Assembly: GCA_903813345.2 (NCBI GenBank)
Contig: CAIIXF020000010.1
Span: forward strand, 15,308,181-15,372,180
Origin: Owenia fusiformis
Lineage: Eukaryota > Annelida > Polychaeta > Sabellida > Oweniidae
Length of the DNA stretch: 64,000 nucleotides
Direction: 5' to 3'
The notes beneath the pieces were generated by a model. The model saw only the letters and a list, made by a program, of their open reading frames with translations, was not told the origin of the DNA and made no database searches. Position numbers and translations under genes: made by a program. Position 1 is the first letter of the stretch. Every line of letters starts with the position of its first letter. This document shows positions 1 to 8,095 of the stretch, piece by piece.

Positions 1-117
1 TCATTATCCACTGGGGTACCTTTCCAATCTATCCTTCCATATACGCATATACATACATAAGAATATTTTAAACAGTAAACTGTATATTTTGGCCACTAGA
101 GGGCGCGGTTTACTACA
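1..117 (+). repeat. 3' end of the 5' LTR
   Basis: This stretch matches 9988-10104 base for base by eye and ends in ...TACTACA, giving the expected CA terminus just before the primer binding site. The remaining ~2.4 kb of this LTR lies upstream of the window. Confidence 0.93.
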
Positions 118-120
118 AAA

Positions 121-138
121 TGGTGTCAGAAGTGGGAT
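121..138 (+). other. Primer binding site, tRNA-Leu type
   Basis: TGGTGTCAGAAGTGGGAT begins three bases after the LTR end. Its complement ends in ...TTCTGACACCA, the 3' end (with CCA) of animal tRNA-Leu, so minus-strand synthesis is probably primed by tRNA-Leu. Assignment to tRNA-Leu is from known tRNA 3' ends; the position and TGG start are seen directly. Confidence 0.85.
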
Positions 139-223
139 CAACCTTATTTGCTGTACAAATAAGACCCCTTTGAATATTCAGTTGCTATGTATATGCCCTA
201 TTCTATTCTTTACTCTGTCTCAG

Positions 224-1912
224 TGTCAGATTGCTAATTTGAAACTTTCCAACCAGGGTCCACCTCCTCAGGGTACCAGGGAGGTGAAACAACCCTACAC
301 AGATGGTGTAGTAACTTGGGGCATGACTGGGGAACGGACTGCAGCTATATTAACACCTGTTGATGGAAAATTAAGGGCTGATGGCATCATGCCAAGTGAG
401 ATATCTTATGAGGAACAAAATAAAGATCCCCGGCAGATAATCCGTGACTTCACTATGATGACACCCAGTCCTGTAACAGTAGAGAGTGATGCAGCCCCTG
501 ATACGTGCACAGTCACTACTGCAAGCACTAGTGCTCCAGTAAATGTGACGGCCAATGTATCCAACAGACCCTCTGTCAGATTTGAAGATCCGCCCCAGCC
601 ACAATGGTCAAGTACCCCAGCCACGTTTGCCTTAAGAGGGATGCAGCCATCCTGTAATACATCAGATGTGACGTCAGAGTCAACTACCCCCAGAGACATG
701 CAAGCCCCACCTTTCCAACCCTATGTTGGATATGGTTATGGAGGCGCGCATGAGAGCAACCATGTACCATTACAACCACGAGAACCAGCATCGCAAGGGC
801 CATTTTCTTTTGGCCCCTATGCCTATCCACCACCAATTATGCCATATCATATGGGCTACCCAAACTATGCGTATGGCTACACGCCAATGGCTCCTCAGCG
901 ATGGGGAAACCCTGGTTATACTAGTGTGCCGCCTAATGATGGCAGTGGTGTCTATAGTTCACCTGCAGAGTTAATCCAGACAGCAGACAACCAAACCAAT
1001 ACTGGCAGTGTTTTCCCTCCCAGGCAAATGTCATCAGCTTCTGTGAGAGCACCAAGCCAACGGATATTACAACCAACGCCCCTTAAAGAGACTACAGAAA
1101 CTTCTCTTGGAAGCAATGACAATGACAACAAGAGTGAATTGAAGTTGCCAGCTGCCACTGTCAAATTACCCCAGTTTGATGGGAAAACCGATTGGCGAGA
1201 TTTTGCAGCTACTTTCAAAATGGTTGCCAGGGTAGGTGGATGGTCTGAACAGGTAAAGTGCTCTCAGCTTTTCAGTCTGATGAGAGGACCTGCTCAAGCT
1301 GTCTTAGCAGCCATGGATGATGATGACCAGGTGAACTTTGAAAAAGTTTTTGCTGCATTGACAAATCGTTTTGATCCACCTCATCAACTTGACTTCCATA
1401 GAGACCAGTTGAAATGCAGGTTGCGGAAAACCAATGAGACAGTGACTGATCTTGCAGCTGACATTGAACGTCTGGTGAGGCTTGGATACCCTAAGGACAC
1501 GAAGGAATCACGTGAAGATAGGGCAATTGATGCCTTTCAAGATGCCCTCAATGATGAAGGTCACGAGTGGGCTGTAAGGCAAGCAAGCCCAAATAATTTC
1601 CAAGAGGCACTAGCTGCAGCCTTGAAGTATGAGTCCTTACAACAAAAAATAAGGCGCAACCAAGGTAAAACTCCAATGGTCCGGGCGATAAAAGAAAAAA
1701 CTACAGAAACTACATTTGATGAGTCTGCAGTTATGAAGAAACTGATGGAACTCGAGAACAAGTTAAAGCACACTGGATCCAACCACAGATATGTCAATGC
1801 CACCTGTTGGAATTGTGGGGAGAAGGGGCACGTGTATTATCGGTGCACAGAAAAAGTCGACAAAGAAAAAGTTGAGAAGGCAAAAAACTCCAAGAAGCTG
1901 AACCAGATGTAG
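224..1912 (+). CDS. gag: Gag of the LTR retrotransposon (spliced-start model)
   Basis: Gag builds the particle that packages the element RNA. The N-terminal third is Pro/Ser/Thr/Tyr rich. A retrotransposon Gag (capsid-like) domain follows, starting near 1150 with LPQFDGKTDW and the motif LMRGPAQAVLAAM. A single CCHC zinc knuckle (CWNCGEKGHVYYRC) lies near the C-terminus at about 1804-1845. The frame is open well upstream of 224, but the first in-frame ATG is only at 323, deep inside the low-complexity region. A strong acceptor (pyrimidine-rich tract, then AG at 222-223) opens the same frame in phase 0. I therefore model the protein as starting from the LTR leader exon (copy visible at 8069-8095); initiation at 323 is the alternative. 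The TAG stop is at 1910-1912, after the frameshift signal at 1882-1888. Confidence 0.85.
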   Translation, partial: CQIANLKLSNQGPPPQGTREVKQPYTDGVVTWGMTGERTAAILTPVDGKLRADGIMPSEISYEEQNKDPRQIIRDFTMMTPSPVTVESDAAPDTCTVTTASTSAPVNVTANVSNRPSVRFEDPPQPQWSSTPATFALRGMQPSCNTSDVTSESTTPRDMQAPPFQPYVGYGYGGAHESNHVPLQPREPASQGPFSFGPYAYPPPIMPYHMGYPNYAYGYTPMAPQRWGNPGYTSVPPNDGSGVYSSPAELIQTADNQTNTGSVFPPRQMSSASVRAPSQRILQPTPLKETTETSLGSNDNDNKSELKLPAATVKLPQFDGKTDWRDFAATFKMVARVGGWSEQVKCSQLFSLMRGPAQAVLAAMDDDDQVNFEKVFAALTNRFDPPHQLDFHRDQLKCRLRKTNETVTDLAADIERLVRLGYPKDTKESREDRAIDAFQDALNDEGHEWAVRQASPNNFQEALAAALKYESLQQKIRRNQGKTPMVRAIKEKTTETTFDESAVMKKLMELENKLKHTGSNHRYVNATCWNCGEKGHVYYRCTEKVDKEKVEKAKNSKKLNQM

Positions 1913-4900
1913 GTCGTGGTGAAGCTTTTGTAGCAAAGATAGGACCTACGTCAGAAAGAAGGAATGGATTCTATTTGAATGTAATTATAAATGGTGTGCA
2001 TGTACCATGTCTATTAGACACGGGAGCCACTGTCAGTGTTTTGTCATCTAATATTTTAAAAGGGTGCAGTACTCACCCTAAACTTTCCCCATCAAGATCT
2101 GGAAGGCATGCCATAGTGGTAGCTGATGGTACCGAACTCACTGTGGAAGGAGAGTATCAAGCACCGCTGAAAATTGATGGAGAATCAACAATAGAACACT
2201 TGATGCTAGTAGCAGATATTATGTGTCCTGCTATATTAGGCATAGATTTTATGTCTCAGCATAATGTTGTGCTGGATGTGGGGAGTGGTACTGTTACATT
2301 AGGGGACAAAGGCATCGTTGTTTCCTGTGCCCGGGATGCCACCGTCCAAGATTTGAACTGCCTTTATAGAGTTTGTCTAAGAGATGATGTAACAGTCCCT
2401 CCAATGTGCTCTGTTATTGTTGCTGGAAGGGTGAACAGCTCTGCGGAACACTTGCTTGTGGAAGCCACACATGACTTGTCAAAGACACCTGGATTGATGC
2501 TCGCGCGCACATTAGCCACTCCTGTCGATGGGAAAATTCATGTGTGTGTTACAAACTTCAGTGAAAGTCCGCAGACAATTTTTAAAGACACCGTTCTGGG
2601 TTTAGGTGAGCGTTTATATGACACACCTGATCAAGTTGATGCCCCTGTGGAAAATGTTACTAAAGAAGACTTAGGAAGTAGAACTAATACTAGTAGTGTA
2701 GATAGAGAAAATATGACCAACAATGACTATTGTGATAAGGAATCACATGAACCACTAAACATCGCATACTCGATAGAAACATCAAATAAAGACGAATCCG
2801 CTACGCCTTCCATTCCTTCCTATCTGGAAATGCTAATGGAGACTGATGCATCCCTAACCATTGCGCAGCGAGCAACTCTTGAGAAATTTATTTTGAGAAA
2901 CCAAGATATGTTTGCAAAGTCGAAGGAAGACCTAGGACGTACTGGCCTCGTAAAACATAGGATTCATACTGGTGATGCTGTGCCTCGGAAACAAAGACCA
3001 AGGCGAGTTCCGTTCGCCAAAAAGGAAGTCGAAGCCAAGGCCATTCAAGAGATGATGGATGCAGGGGTGATCGAACCATCTTCCAGTCCATGGGCATCCC
3101 CAGTAGTGCTTGTGAGTAAGAAAGATGGCTCACAACGCTTTTGTGTTGATTATAGAATCTTGAATGATTTGACACTGAAGGATGCCTACCCTCTTCCCCG
3201 CATAGATACATTGCTGGACTCACTTAATGGTAGCCGACTATTTAGTTGCCTAGATTTATCAAGTGGGTTTTGGCAGGTTGAAATGCATGAGGATGATGCA
3301 GAGAAGACAGCTTTCACGACTGAAAAAGGATTATTCCAATTCAATGTCATGCCATTTGGATTATGTAATGCCCCTGCAACTTTCGAACGGCTGATGGAGT
3401 GTGTGCTTGCAGGGTTGACTCCAACACAATGCCTAGTATATCTGGATGACATCATTGTATACAGCGCCACCTTTGAAGAGCATATAGAGAAGTTAGATGA
3501 AGTTTTCAAGCGTCTAAGAAGTGCCAATTTAAAGTTGTCTCCAAAGAAATGTCATCTGCTGCGGAGAGAAGTCGCTTATTTGGGGCATGTTGTCTCAGAA
3601 CAAGGAATCCAGGCTGATCCAAACAAAATCAAAGCCATAGTTGAATGGAGGACGCCGAGACATCTGAAGGATCTCCAAGGCTTCATTGGACTCTGCTCTT
3701 ATCACAGACGCTTCATTAAAAATTTCTCAAACATCGCAAGACCTCTTCATAAATTATCTGAAAAGAACACTCCTTTCATCTGGAATGAAGAATGTGCAGC
3801 GGCTATGCAAAATTTGAAAGACGCTTTCCTAAATGTCCCAATTCTGGCTTTTCCCGATCCCTCTCTTCCATACATCCTTGACACTGATGCCAGTGGGTTT
3901 GGCATTGGTGCTGCTCTTTCACAGGTGAAAGATGGAATTGAGCGACCAGTTGCTTTCTATGCCAATTCTATGAATAAAGCAGAACGCAACTATTGTGTGA
4001 CAAGGAAAGAGCTTTTGGCCATAGTCAAGTCCGTTAAGAATTTCCACCATTATGTGTACGGAACCAAGTTCACTGTTCGCACTGACCATGGTGCACTGAC
4101 GTGGCTTATGAGGTTTAAAAACCCAGAAGGTCAAATTGCTCGATGGTTGGAATTCTTGAGCACATATGACTTCAACATTGTACATCGTCCTGGGACGCAA
4201 CACCGGAATGCTGATGGCCTTTCCCGCAGGCCCTGTGATGAACGATGCAGCCACTGCCACCGTCAGGAATGTATAGGGAGAGTCCAACCATGCCAAGAAG
4301 ACCGTCCACACACCCCAACATTAGCGAGCCTCTGTTACAATGTCACTCTGTCACCAAAACTGGCAGTAGTAGCCATGTGTCCAACTGTAGAACCAAAGGA
4401 TGATTTGGACGACATCCAAACTTTGTCAGGAAGTAACTGGGTGGATGGCGTGACTCACAAGCAGTATGCTGAACAGATAAGGGTCGACCCAGAGCTACGC
4501 CTGGTTGAAGAGTGGCTTGTCAAAAAAGAGAGACCTGCTTGGGAAGAAGTCTCCAAATACTCTCCTATGCTGAAGGCCTACTGGGCCCAATTCGACCAAC
4601 TGAGACTGGAAAAAGGCATGATCTGTCGAAACATAGTGGAGGATGGGGAGGATTGTCTCCAAATTGTGGTCCCACAAGGCTTGAGGGAGGAAGTAATGAG
4701 AGGCTGTCATAATGCTCGTGACTGTGGCCATATGGGTGTTTCCAAGACTGTTCGAAGGGTGAGGAAATCATATTATTGGGTCGGTTATAAAGCCAATGTG
4801 GCCAGGTGGGTCGCCGAGTGCATACCATGTCAGAGAAGGAAACCTCCTAAGAAAACCCCAAAAGCTCCTTTAAAGAAGTATGTCGTTGGGTCGCCCTTAG

Positions 4901-6000
4901 AACGATTAGCCGTTGACATCTTGGGCCCTCTGCCTGAAACTGCAGATGGGATGAAGTATGTCTTAGTCATCGAAGACTATTTCACGAAATTTGCAGAGTT
5001 GGTGGCCATGAGGAACCAAGAGGCTCACACTGTAGCTGATGCTGTCCTTAAGGAGTTCATTTGTAGGTATGGGGCTCCGTTACTTCTCCATTCTGACCAG
5101 GGCAGGCAGTTCGAGTCTAATTTATTCTCCGAGCTATGCTCAATGCTAGATATAAGTAAGACGAGGACAACTGCCTACCACCCACAGTCAGATGGAATGG
5201 TTGAACGGAGCAATCGTACCATAGAGGCCATGCTTGCAAAAGTTGTGTCTCCTTCACACAGGGATTGGGCAGAACATCTACCTTTCATCGCTGCAAGCTA
5301 CAGGAGTGCCAAACACGAAAGTACAGGTTTTAGCCCTGCTCAACTTATGTTTGGCCGTGAGCCAAGGTTAGCTTCAGAGCTTGTTTTTGGGACTCCACCC
5401 TTGGGGGAGGAAGAAGAAGATCGAGGATGCTATACTTCTTTTTGCCAAAATCTCGAAAAGACCTTGTTACGTGTCCATCAATGCGCCCGAGAGAACCTAG
5501 ATATATCAACTGACAGGCAGAAAAAATACTATGATGTCAAATCTGCAGCTCGAAACTTCGGTGTAGGAGACACTGTGTGGCTACACACTTCTGTCGTGAA
5601 GCCGGGAACTAGTCCAAAGTTTGCCAATCCTTGGACCGGGCCTTTCCTAGTTTCTCGGAAGATCTCTGATCTCAATTTTGAAATTCAAATGGGAACTAAT
5701 GGGCCGTGCAAGGTTGTACACTCAAATCGCCTCAAGCAGTACTTTGGGAAGGTGCCTGATTGGATCTCTAACCATCTATCTGAACTCACTAACCCTGAAC
5801 CTTTGACTCCTAAAGCTAACAATGCAAACAATTCTTTCTCCACCACTCCAAAACACTCTGACAACATCACACTTCCAAATACCACTCCATCACCCGTTCC
5901 TACAGAGTTTGATCCCATACAGGTAGATGTGCCAGAGAGGAGAACCACCAGGAGGACCAGATGCAAGCCTGCCTGGCTGAAGGACTATGATACATCATAA
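1876..6000 (+). CDS. pol: Pol polyprotein: protease, RT, RNase H, integrase
   Basis: The frame opens after a TGA at 1873-1875, overlaps the end of gag by 37 bases in the -1 frame and ends with TAA at 5998-6000. It has no suitable initiator ATG before the protease, consistent with expression by frameshifting. Domains in order: aspartic protease with DTGA (about 2017) and the partner ILGIDF; reverse transcriptase with MPFGLCNAPATF and the catalytic YLDD box (about 3438-3449); RNase H with the TDAS motif (about 3885); a long tether; integrase with an HHCC zinc finger (final pair CIPC), then the catalytic D (AVDILGPL), D (LHSDQGRQF) and E (MVERSNRT); and a C-terminal GPF-type module ending VVHSNRLKQYF. 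No chromodomain is seen. All catalytic residues are present, so the polyprotein looks functional. Confidence 0.96.
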   Translation, partial: EGKKLQEAEPDVGRGEAFVAKIGPTSERRNGFYLNVIINGVHVPCLLDTGATVSVLSSNILKGCSTHPKLSPSRSGRHAIVVADGTELTVEGEYQAPLKIDGESTIEHLMLVADIMCPAILGIDFMSQHNVVLDVGSGTVTLGDKGIVVSCARDATVQDLNCLYRVCLRDDVTVPPMCSVIVAGRVNSSAEHLLVEATHDLSKTPGLMLARTLATPVDGKIHVCVTNFSESPQTIFKDTVLGLGERLYDTPDQVDAPVENVTKEDLGSRTNTSSVDRENMTNNDYCDKESHEPLNIAYSIETSNKDESATPSIPSYLEMLMETDASLTIAQRATLEKFILRNQDMFAKSKEDLGRTGLVKHRIHTGDAVPRKQRPRRVPFAKKEVEAKAIQEMMDAGVIEPSSSPWASPVVLVSKKDGSQRFCVDYRILNDLTLKDAYPLPRIDTLLDSLNGSRLFSCLDLSSGFWQVEMHEDDAEKTAFTTEKGLFQFNVMPFGLCNAPATFERLMECVLAGLTPTQCLVYLDDIIVYSATFEEHIEKLDEVFKRLRSANLKLSPKKCHLLRREVAYLGHVVSEQGIQADPNKIKAIVEWRTPRHLKDLQGFIGLCSYHRRFIKNFSNIARPLHKLSEKNTPFIWNEECAAAMQNLKDAFLNVPILAFPDPSLPYILDTDASGFGIGAALSQVKDGIERPVAFYANSMNKAERNYCVTRKELLAIVKSVKNFHHYVYGTKFTVRTDHGALTWLMRFKNPEGQIARWLEFLSTYDFNIVHRPGTQHRNADGLSRRPCDERCSHCHRQECIGRVQPCQEDRPHTPTLASLCYNVTLSPKLAVVAMCPTVEPKDDLDDIQTLSGSNWVDGVTHKQYAEQIRVDPELRLVEEWLVKKERPAWEEVSKYSPMLKAYWAQFDQLRLEKGMICRNIVEDGEDCLQIVVPQGLREEVMRGCHNARDCGHMGVSKTVRRVRKSYYWVGYKANVARWVAECIPCQRRKPPKKTPKAPLKKYVVGSPLERLAVDILGPLPETADGMKYVLVIEDYFTKFAELVAMRNQEAHTVADAVLKEFICRYGAPLLLHSDQGRQFESNLFSELCSMLDISKTRTTAYHPQSDGMVERSNRTIEAMLAKVVSPSHRDWAEHLPFIAASYRSAKHESTGFSPAQLMFGREPRLASELVFGTPPLGEEEEDRGCYTSFCQNLEKTLLRVHQCARENLDISTDRQKKYYDVKSAARNFGVGDTVWLHTSVVKPGTSPKFANPWTGPFLVSRKISDLNFEIQMGTNGPCKVVHSNRLKQYFGKVPDWISNHLSELTNPEPLTPKANNANNSFSTTPKHSDNITLPNTTPSPVPTEFDPIQVDVPERRTTRRTRCKPAWLKDYDTS
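1882..1930 (+). promoter_or_regulatory. Programmed -1 ribosomal frameshift signal, gag to pol
   Basis: The heptamer A AAA AAC at 1882-1888 sits exactly in the X XXY YYZ register of the gag frame. Slipping back one base puts ribosomes in the pol frame, which is open from 1876. Two bases downstream, CAAGAAGCT (1891-1899) can pair with AGCTTTTG (1923-1930) with one bulge, and ACC with GGT inside the loop can extend it, giving a plausible stimulatory hairpin. The heptamer and frame are seen directly; the hairpin is inferred by eye. Confidence 0.85.
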
Positions 6001-6053
6001 ACCTTAAATTTACATTGTTTAGTGAAAGCCACTCTCTATTTGTATTGTTACAG

Positions 6054-7403
6054 GTCTACATCTGTGGAGCCATAGTTGACAGGAAGCTCTGTGGGAGGCG
6101 TTGCGAAAGTGAGGCTTCGTTGAGACGTCACCAAGAATCCTTCCATGGTGTAGTCCTGGAGGTTGACCAACGGAAGAACTACACCTGCCATTACTGTGGT
6201 CGCCACTTCGACCATAAAGCTGATGTAAAGGCTCACGCCAGAAGACATAAGAAGGACAGGAATTATGGGCGCCATTCATCTTCGTCAGCTGAGCCATCTT
6301 TTTCCAAAGGCCGATCATCGTCATCAAGGTCGTTCCAGTCTTCATCTGTGCAGCCAACAAAGAGGGCATCATTCTCATCTTGGACAACTGAGCCATCTTT
6401 GTCCAATGACCGATCATCCTCATCAAGGTCGTTCCAGTCCTCATCTGTGAAGCCAACAAAGAGGGCATCATTCTCATCTTGGACAGCTGAGCCATCTTTG
6501 TCCAATGGCCGAACATCGTCATCATACCAGCCTGGGAAGTCACATAAGGTACCATCAGTTTCATCCTCATCTGCTACATTATCTGCGACTCGTGGCCGAC
6601 CATCAGATAAACAATCAAAGGTTCTAGTATCATCTTCATCTGTTTCTGCGTCAAAATCATCAGTATCGCATGGCCGATCATCATACCCCTCTTCTTCTAT
6701 AAAGATCCCGAAGATCTCGACTTCAAAAACCTCATCCAAACTGTCCGCATCTCTCAAACGCCCTTCAACAAAACCACACCAGTCATCATCAAAGTCCTTG
6801 TCGCCTTCCTCTCCTAATCCATCCAAGCTTGGAACATCAACATCTGGACAACACTCATCTTCAGGGACCCTAGAACTAGTTCCCTCAAAAATTGGATTCA
6901 TCAAAGAGCCCATCAAATCTGCCGCAACCCAGTCTCCTAGCTCAACTGGGAAGAAAAGGAAGGTGGTGACCACTGATGCTGCTAAGTCCAAACGTCCTAA
7001 GTTGGGTTCTAAAAGCCTGAGAGTCACCATTAATAGACTGACTCTGGAAGACATCCAGAAGGCCACCAAGTCTTCAGAAGAGCAGACCTTGGATGAGGAA
7101 CTAAATGTTAAACCTCAGGATATAATCCAGCTAGAAATACCTGATGAGGAGATCTCGCGGCCAAGTGGTGGAAAACTTCTCGTGAAATCTTCACTCAAAT
7201 GGAAGAGGCAATCCTATTATATGAAGGGCACGACAAACAGTGAAACGCAGTACCAGCGATCAGACGTTGATGACAGGAGAAGTAAAGTCTTATATGGAAA
7301 AGGATGGTATCCCGCTGCCACTCCAGGGGACCTGTTTTCGACGCTAATACCAGATGGCCAACAATTCATGCCTGTTGACTACTCAATGAAGAAACACAAT
7401 TAA
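6054..7403 (+). CDS. Third retrotransposon ORF: C2H2 zinc-finger, Ser-rich protein
   Basis: This ORF lies between pol and the 3' LTR, where env sits in envelope-bearing elements, but it has no signal peptide or transmembrane segment. The start holds a degenerate Cys/His cluster (CGRRCESEASLRRHQ) and a canonical C2H2 finger (C-x2-C-x12-H-x3-H, CHYCGRHFDHKADVKAHARRH region). A Ser/Arg/Lys-rich stretch follows, with a 33-residue (99 bp) tandem repeat, then a basic segment and a moderately charged C-terminus. There is no in-frame ATG until near the C-terminus. A clean acceptor (TTGTTACAG, AG at 6052-6053) opens the frame in phase 0 and fits the LTR leader exon donor. A nucleic-acid-binding accessory role is inferred from the finger and basic content. 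A captured host exon is the main alternative. Confidence 0.7.
   Translation, partial: VYICGAIVDRKLCGRRCESEASLRRHQESFHGVVLEVDQRKNYTCHYCGRHFDHKADVKAHARRHKKDRNYGRHSSSSAEPSFSKGRSSSSRSFQSSSVQPTKRASFSSWTTEPSLSNDRSSSSRSFQSSSVKPTKRASFSSWTAEPSLSNGRTSSSYQPGKSHKVPSVSSSSATLSATRGRPSDKQSKVLVSSSSVSASKSSVSHGRSSYPSSSIKIPKISTSKTSSKLSASLKRPSTKPHQSSSKSLSPSSPNPSKLGTSTSGQHSSSGTLELVPSKIGFIKEPIKSAATQSPSSTGKKRKVVTTDAAKSKRPKLGSKSLRVTINRLTLEDIQKATKSSEEQTLDEELNVKPQDIIQLEIPDEEISRPSGGKLLVKSSLKWKRQSYYMKGTTNSETQYQRSDVDDRRSKVLYGKGWYPAATPGDLFSTLIPDGQQFMPVDYSMKKHN
6291..6525 (+). repeat. 99-bp coding tandem repeat in the zinc-finger ORF
   Basis: GAGCCATCTT recurs at 6291, 6390 and 6489, a period of exactly 99 bases (33 codons), giving about 2.4 copies. 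The period is a multiple of three, so the frame is kept. Copies differ at only a few bases, so the expansion is recent. Confidence 0.9.
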
Positions 7404-7541
7404 AACATGTGACATTCAATATCAATCATGAGAGACATTTCATAATTAAGAGACATTACCAGTTACAGTGTAACTCGAAACTAAATTCCCTGGGTTTTCT
7501 TTTATTATCACCAAATTCAATTATTTGTTCGGGGTCGAACA

Positions 7542-7558
7542 AACTAAAGGGGGGATAT
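7542..7558 (+). other. Polypurine tract
   Basis: AACTAAAGGGGGGATAT lies directly before the TG that starts the 3' LTR. Its purine core (AAAGGGGGGA) is the expected plus-strand primer. Confidence 0.8.
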
Positions 7559-7872
7559 TGTAAAAACCCGGTAATTTATTTTCAATTTCAATCTTTATTT
7601 TTCTTGCAAATGGTTGGGAGTTATAGTCTTTCCGCTCTTTGAATCCATTATATTTACCTTCCGATTTCTTTATTCTTTCCAGGTTTGTTGATCCATCAAT
7701 TACTTTCGTAGGAACACGTAAAAATGTAATTTTGATCCAAAATTTAATTATTTGTTTACAATGGCCGCCATGTTGCCTAATCTCGAGGACTCAAAATTGG
7801 TTTCTTTTAAAAAAACCTACGAAATGATCGATCAACATCCCTTTTCTTATTCTGAGGTGTTATTCATTATTT

Positions 7873-7879
7873 ATATAAC
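7873..7879 (+). promoter_or_regulatory. Putative LTR TATA box
   Basis: TATATAA lies about 195 bases upstream of the LTR mini-exon ATG. Transcription would be expected to start near 7905, defining a U3 of about 350 bases. The motif is seen; promoter function is inferred from its position. Confidence 0.5.
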
Positions 7880-8068
7880 TTCTTTATGTAGCTTTCTGTT
7901 CATTTTTGTATTCGATAACTTGTAACGTTTTGTAAAACATTTTTGTAAAGAGCTTTGAGACTAGTTCCGGCATTCTGGTTGGATAGTTTCTAGCAATACA
8001 CAGGGCTATATTTTTCCGCTCGAATATTTCGAACTTCGCTTAAAGGAAATATCTTTGGGAACATTAAG

Positions 8069-8095
8069 ATGTCTGAAAACTCTGCTGTAACTCAG
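8069..8095 (+). other. LTR-encoded leader mini-exon with splice donor
   Basis: An ATG with A at -3 opens nine codons that end exactly at CAG|GTGAAT, a good splice donor. The exon exits in phase 0. The acceptors at 223 (gag) and 6053 (third ORF) both enter their long frames in phase 0. The functional copy would be the one in the 5' LTR, which lies outside the window; this is the 3' LTR copy. Sequence and phases are seen, splicing is inferred. Confidence 0.6.

Noticed and set aside
89-322. Extension of gag to a TTG near 89, overlapping the LTR end
   Set aside because: There is no ATG, and the frame runs through the LTR terminus and primer binding site. The acceptor at 223 gives a better explanation of the open frame.
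6263-7069. Long acidic ORF on the minus strand opposite the zinc-finger ORF
   Set aside because: It is the antisense image of Ser-rich codons (TCA/TCG/TCT read as Asp/Glu-rich) and has the same 99-bp repeat; no splice or homology evidence.
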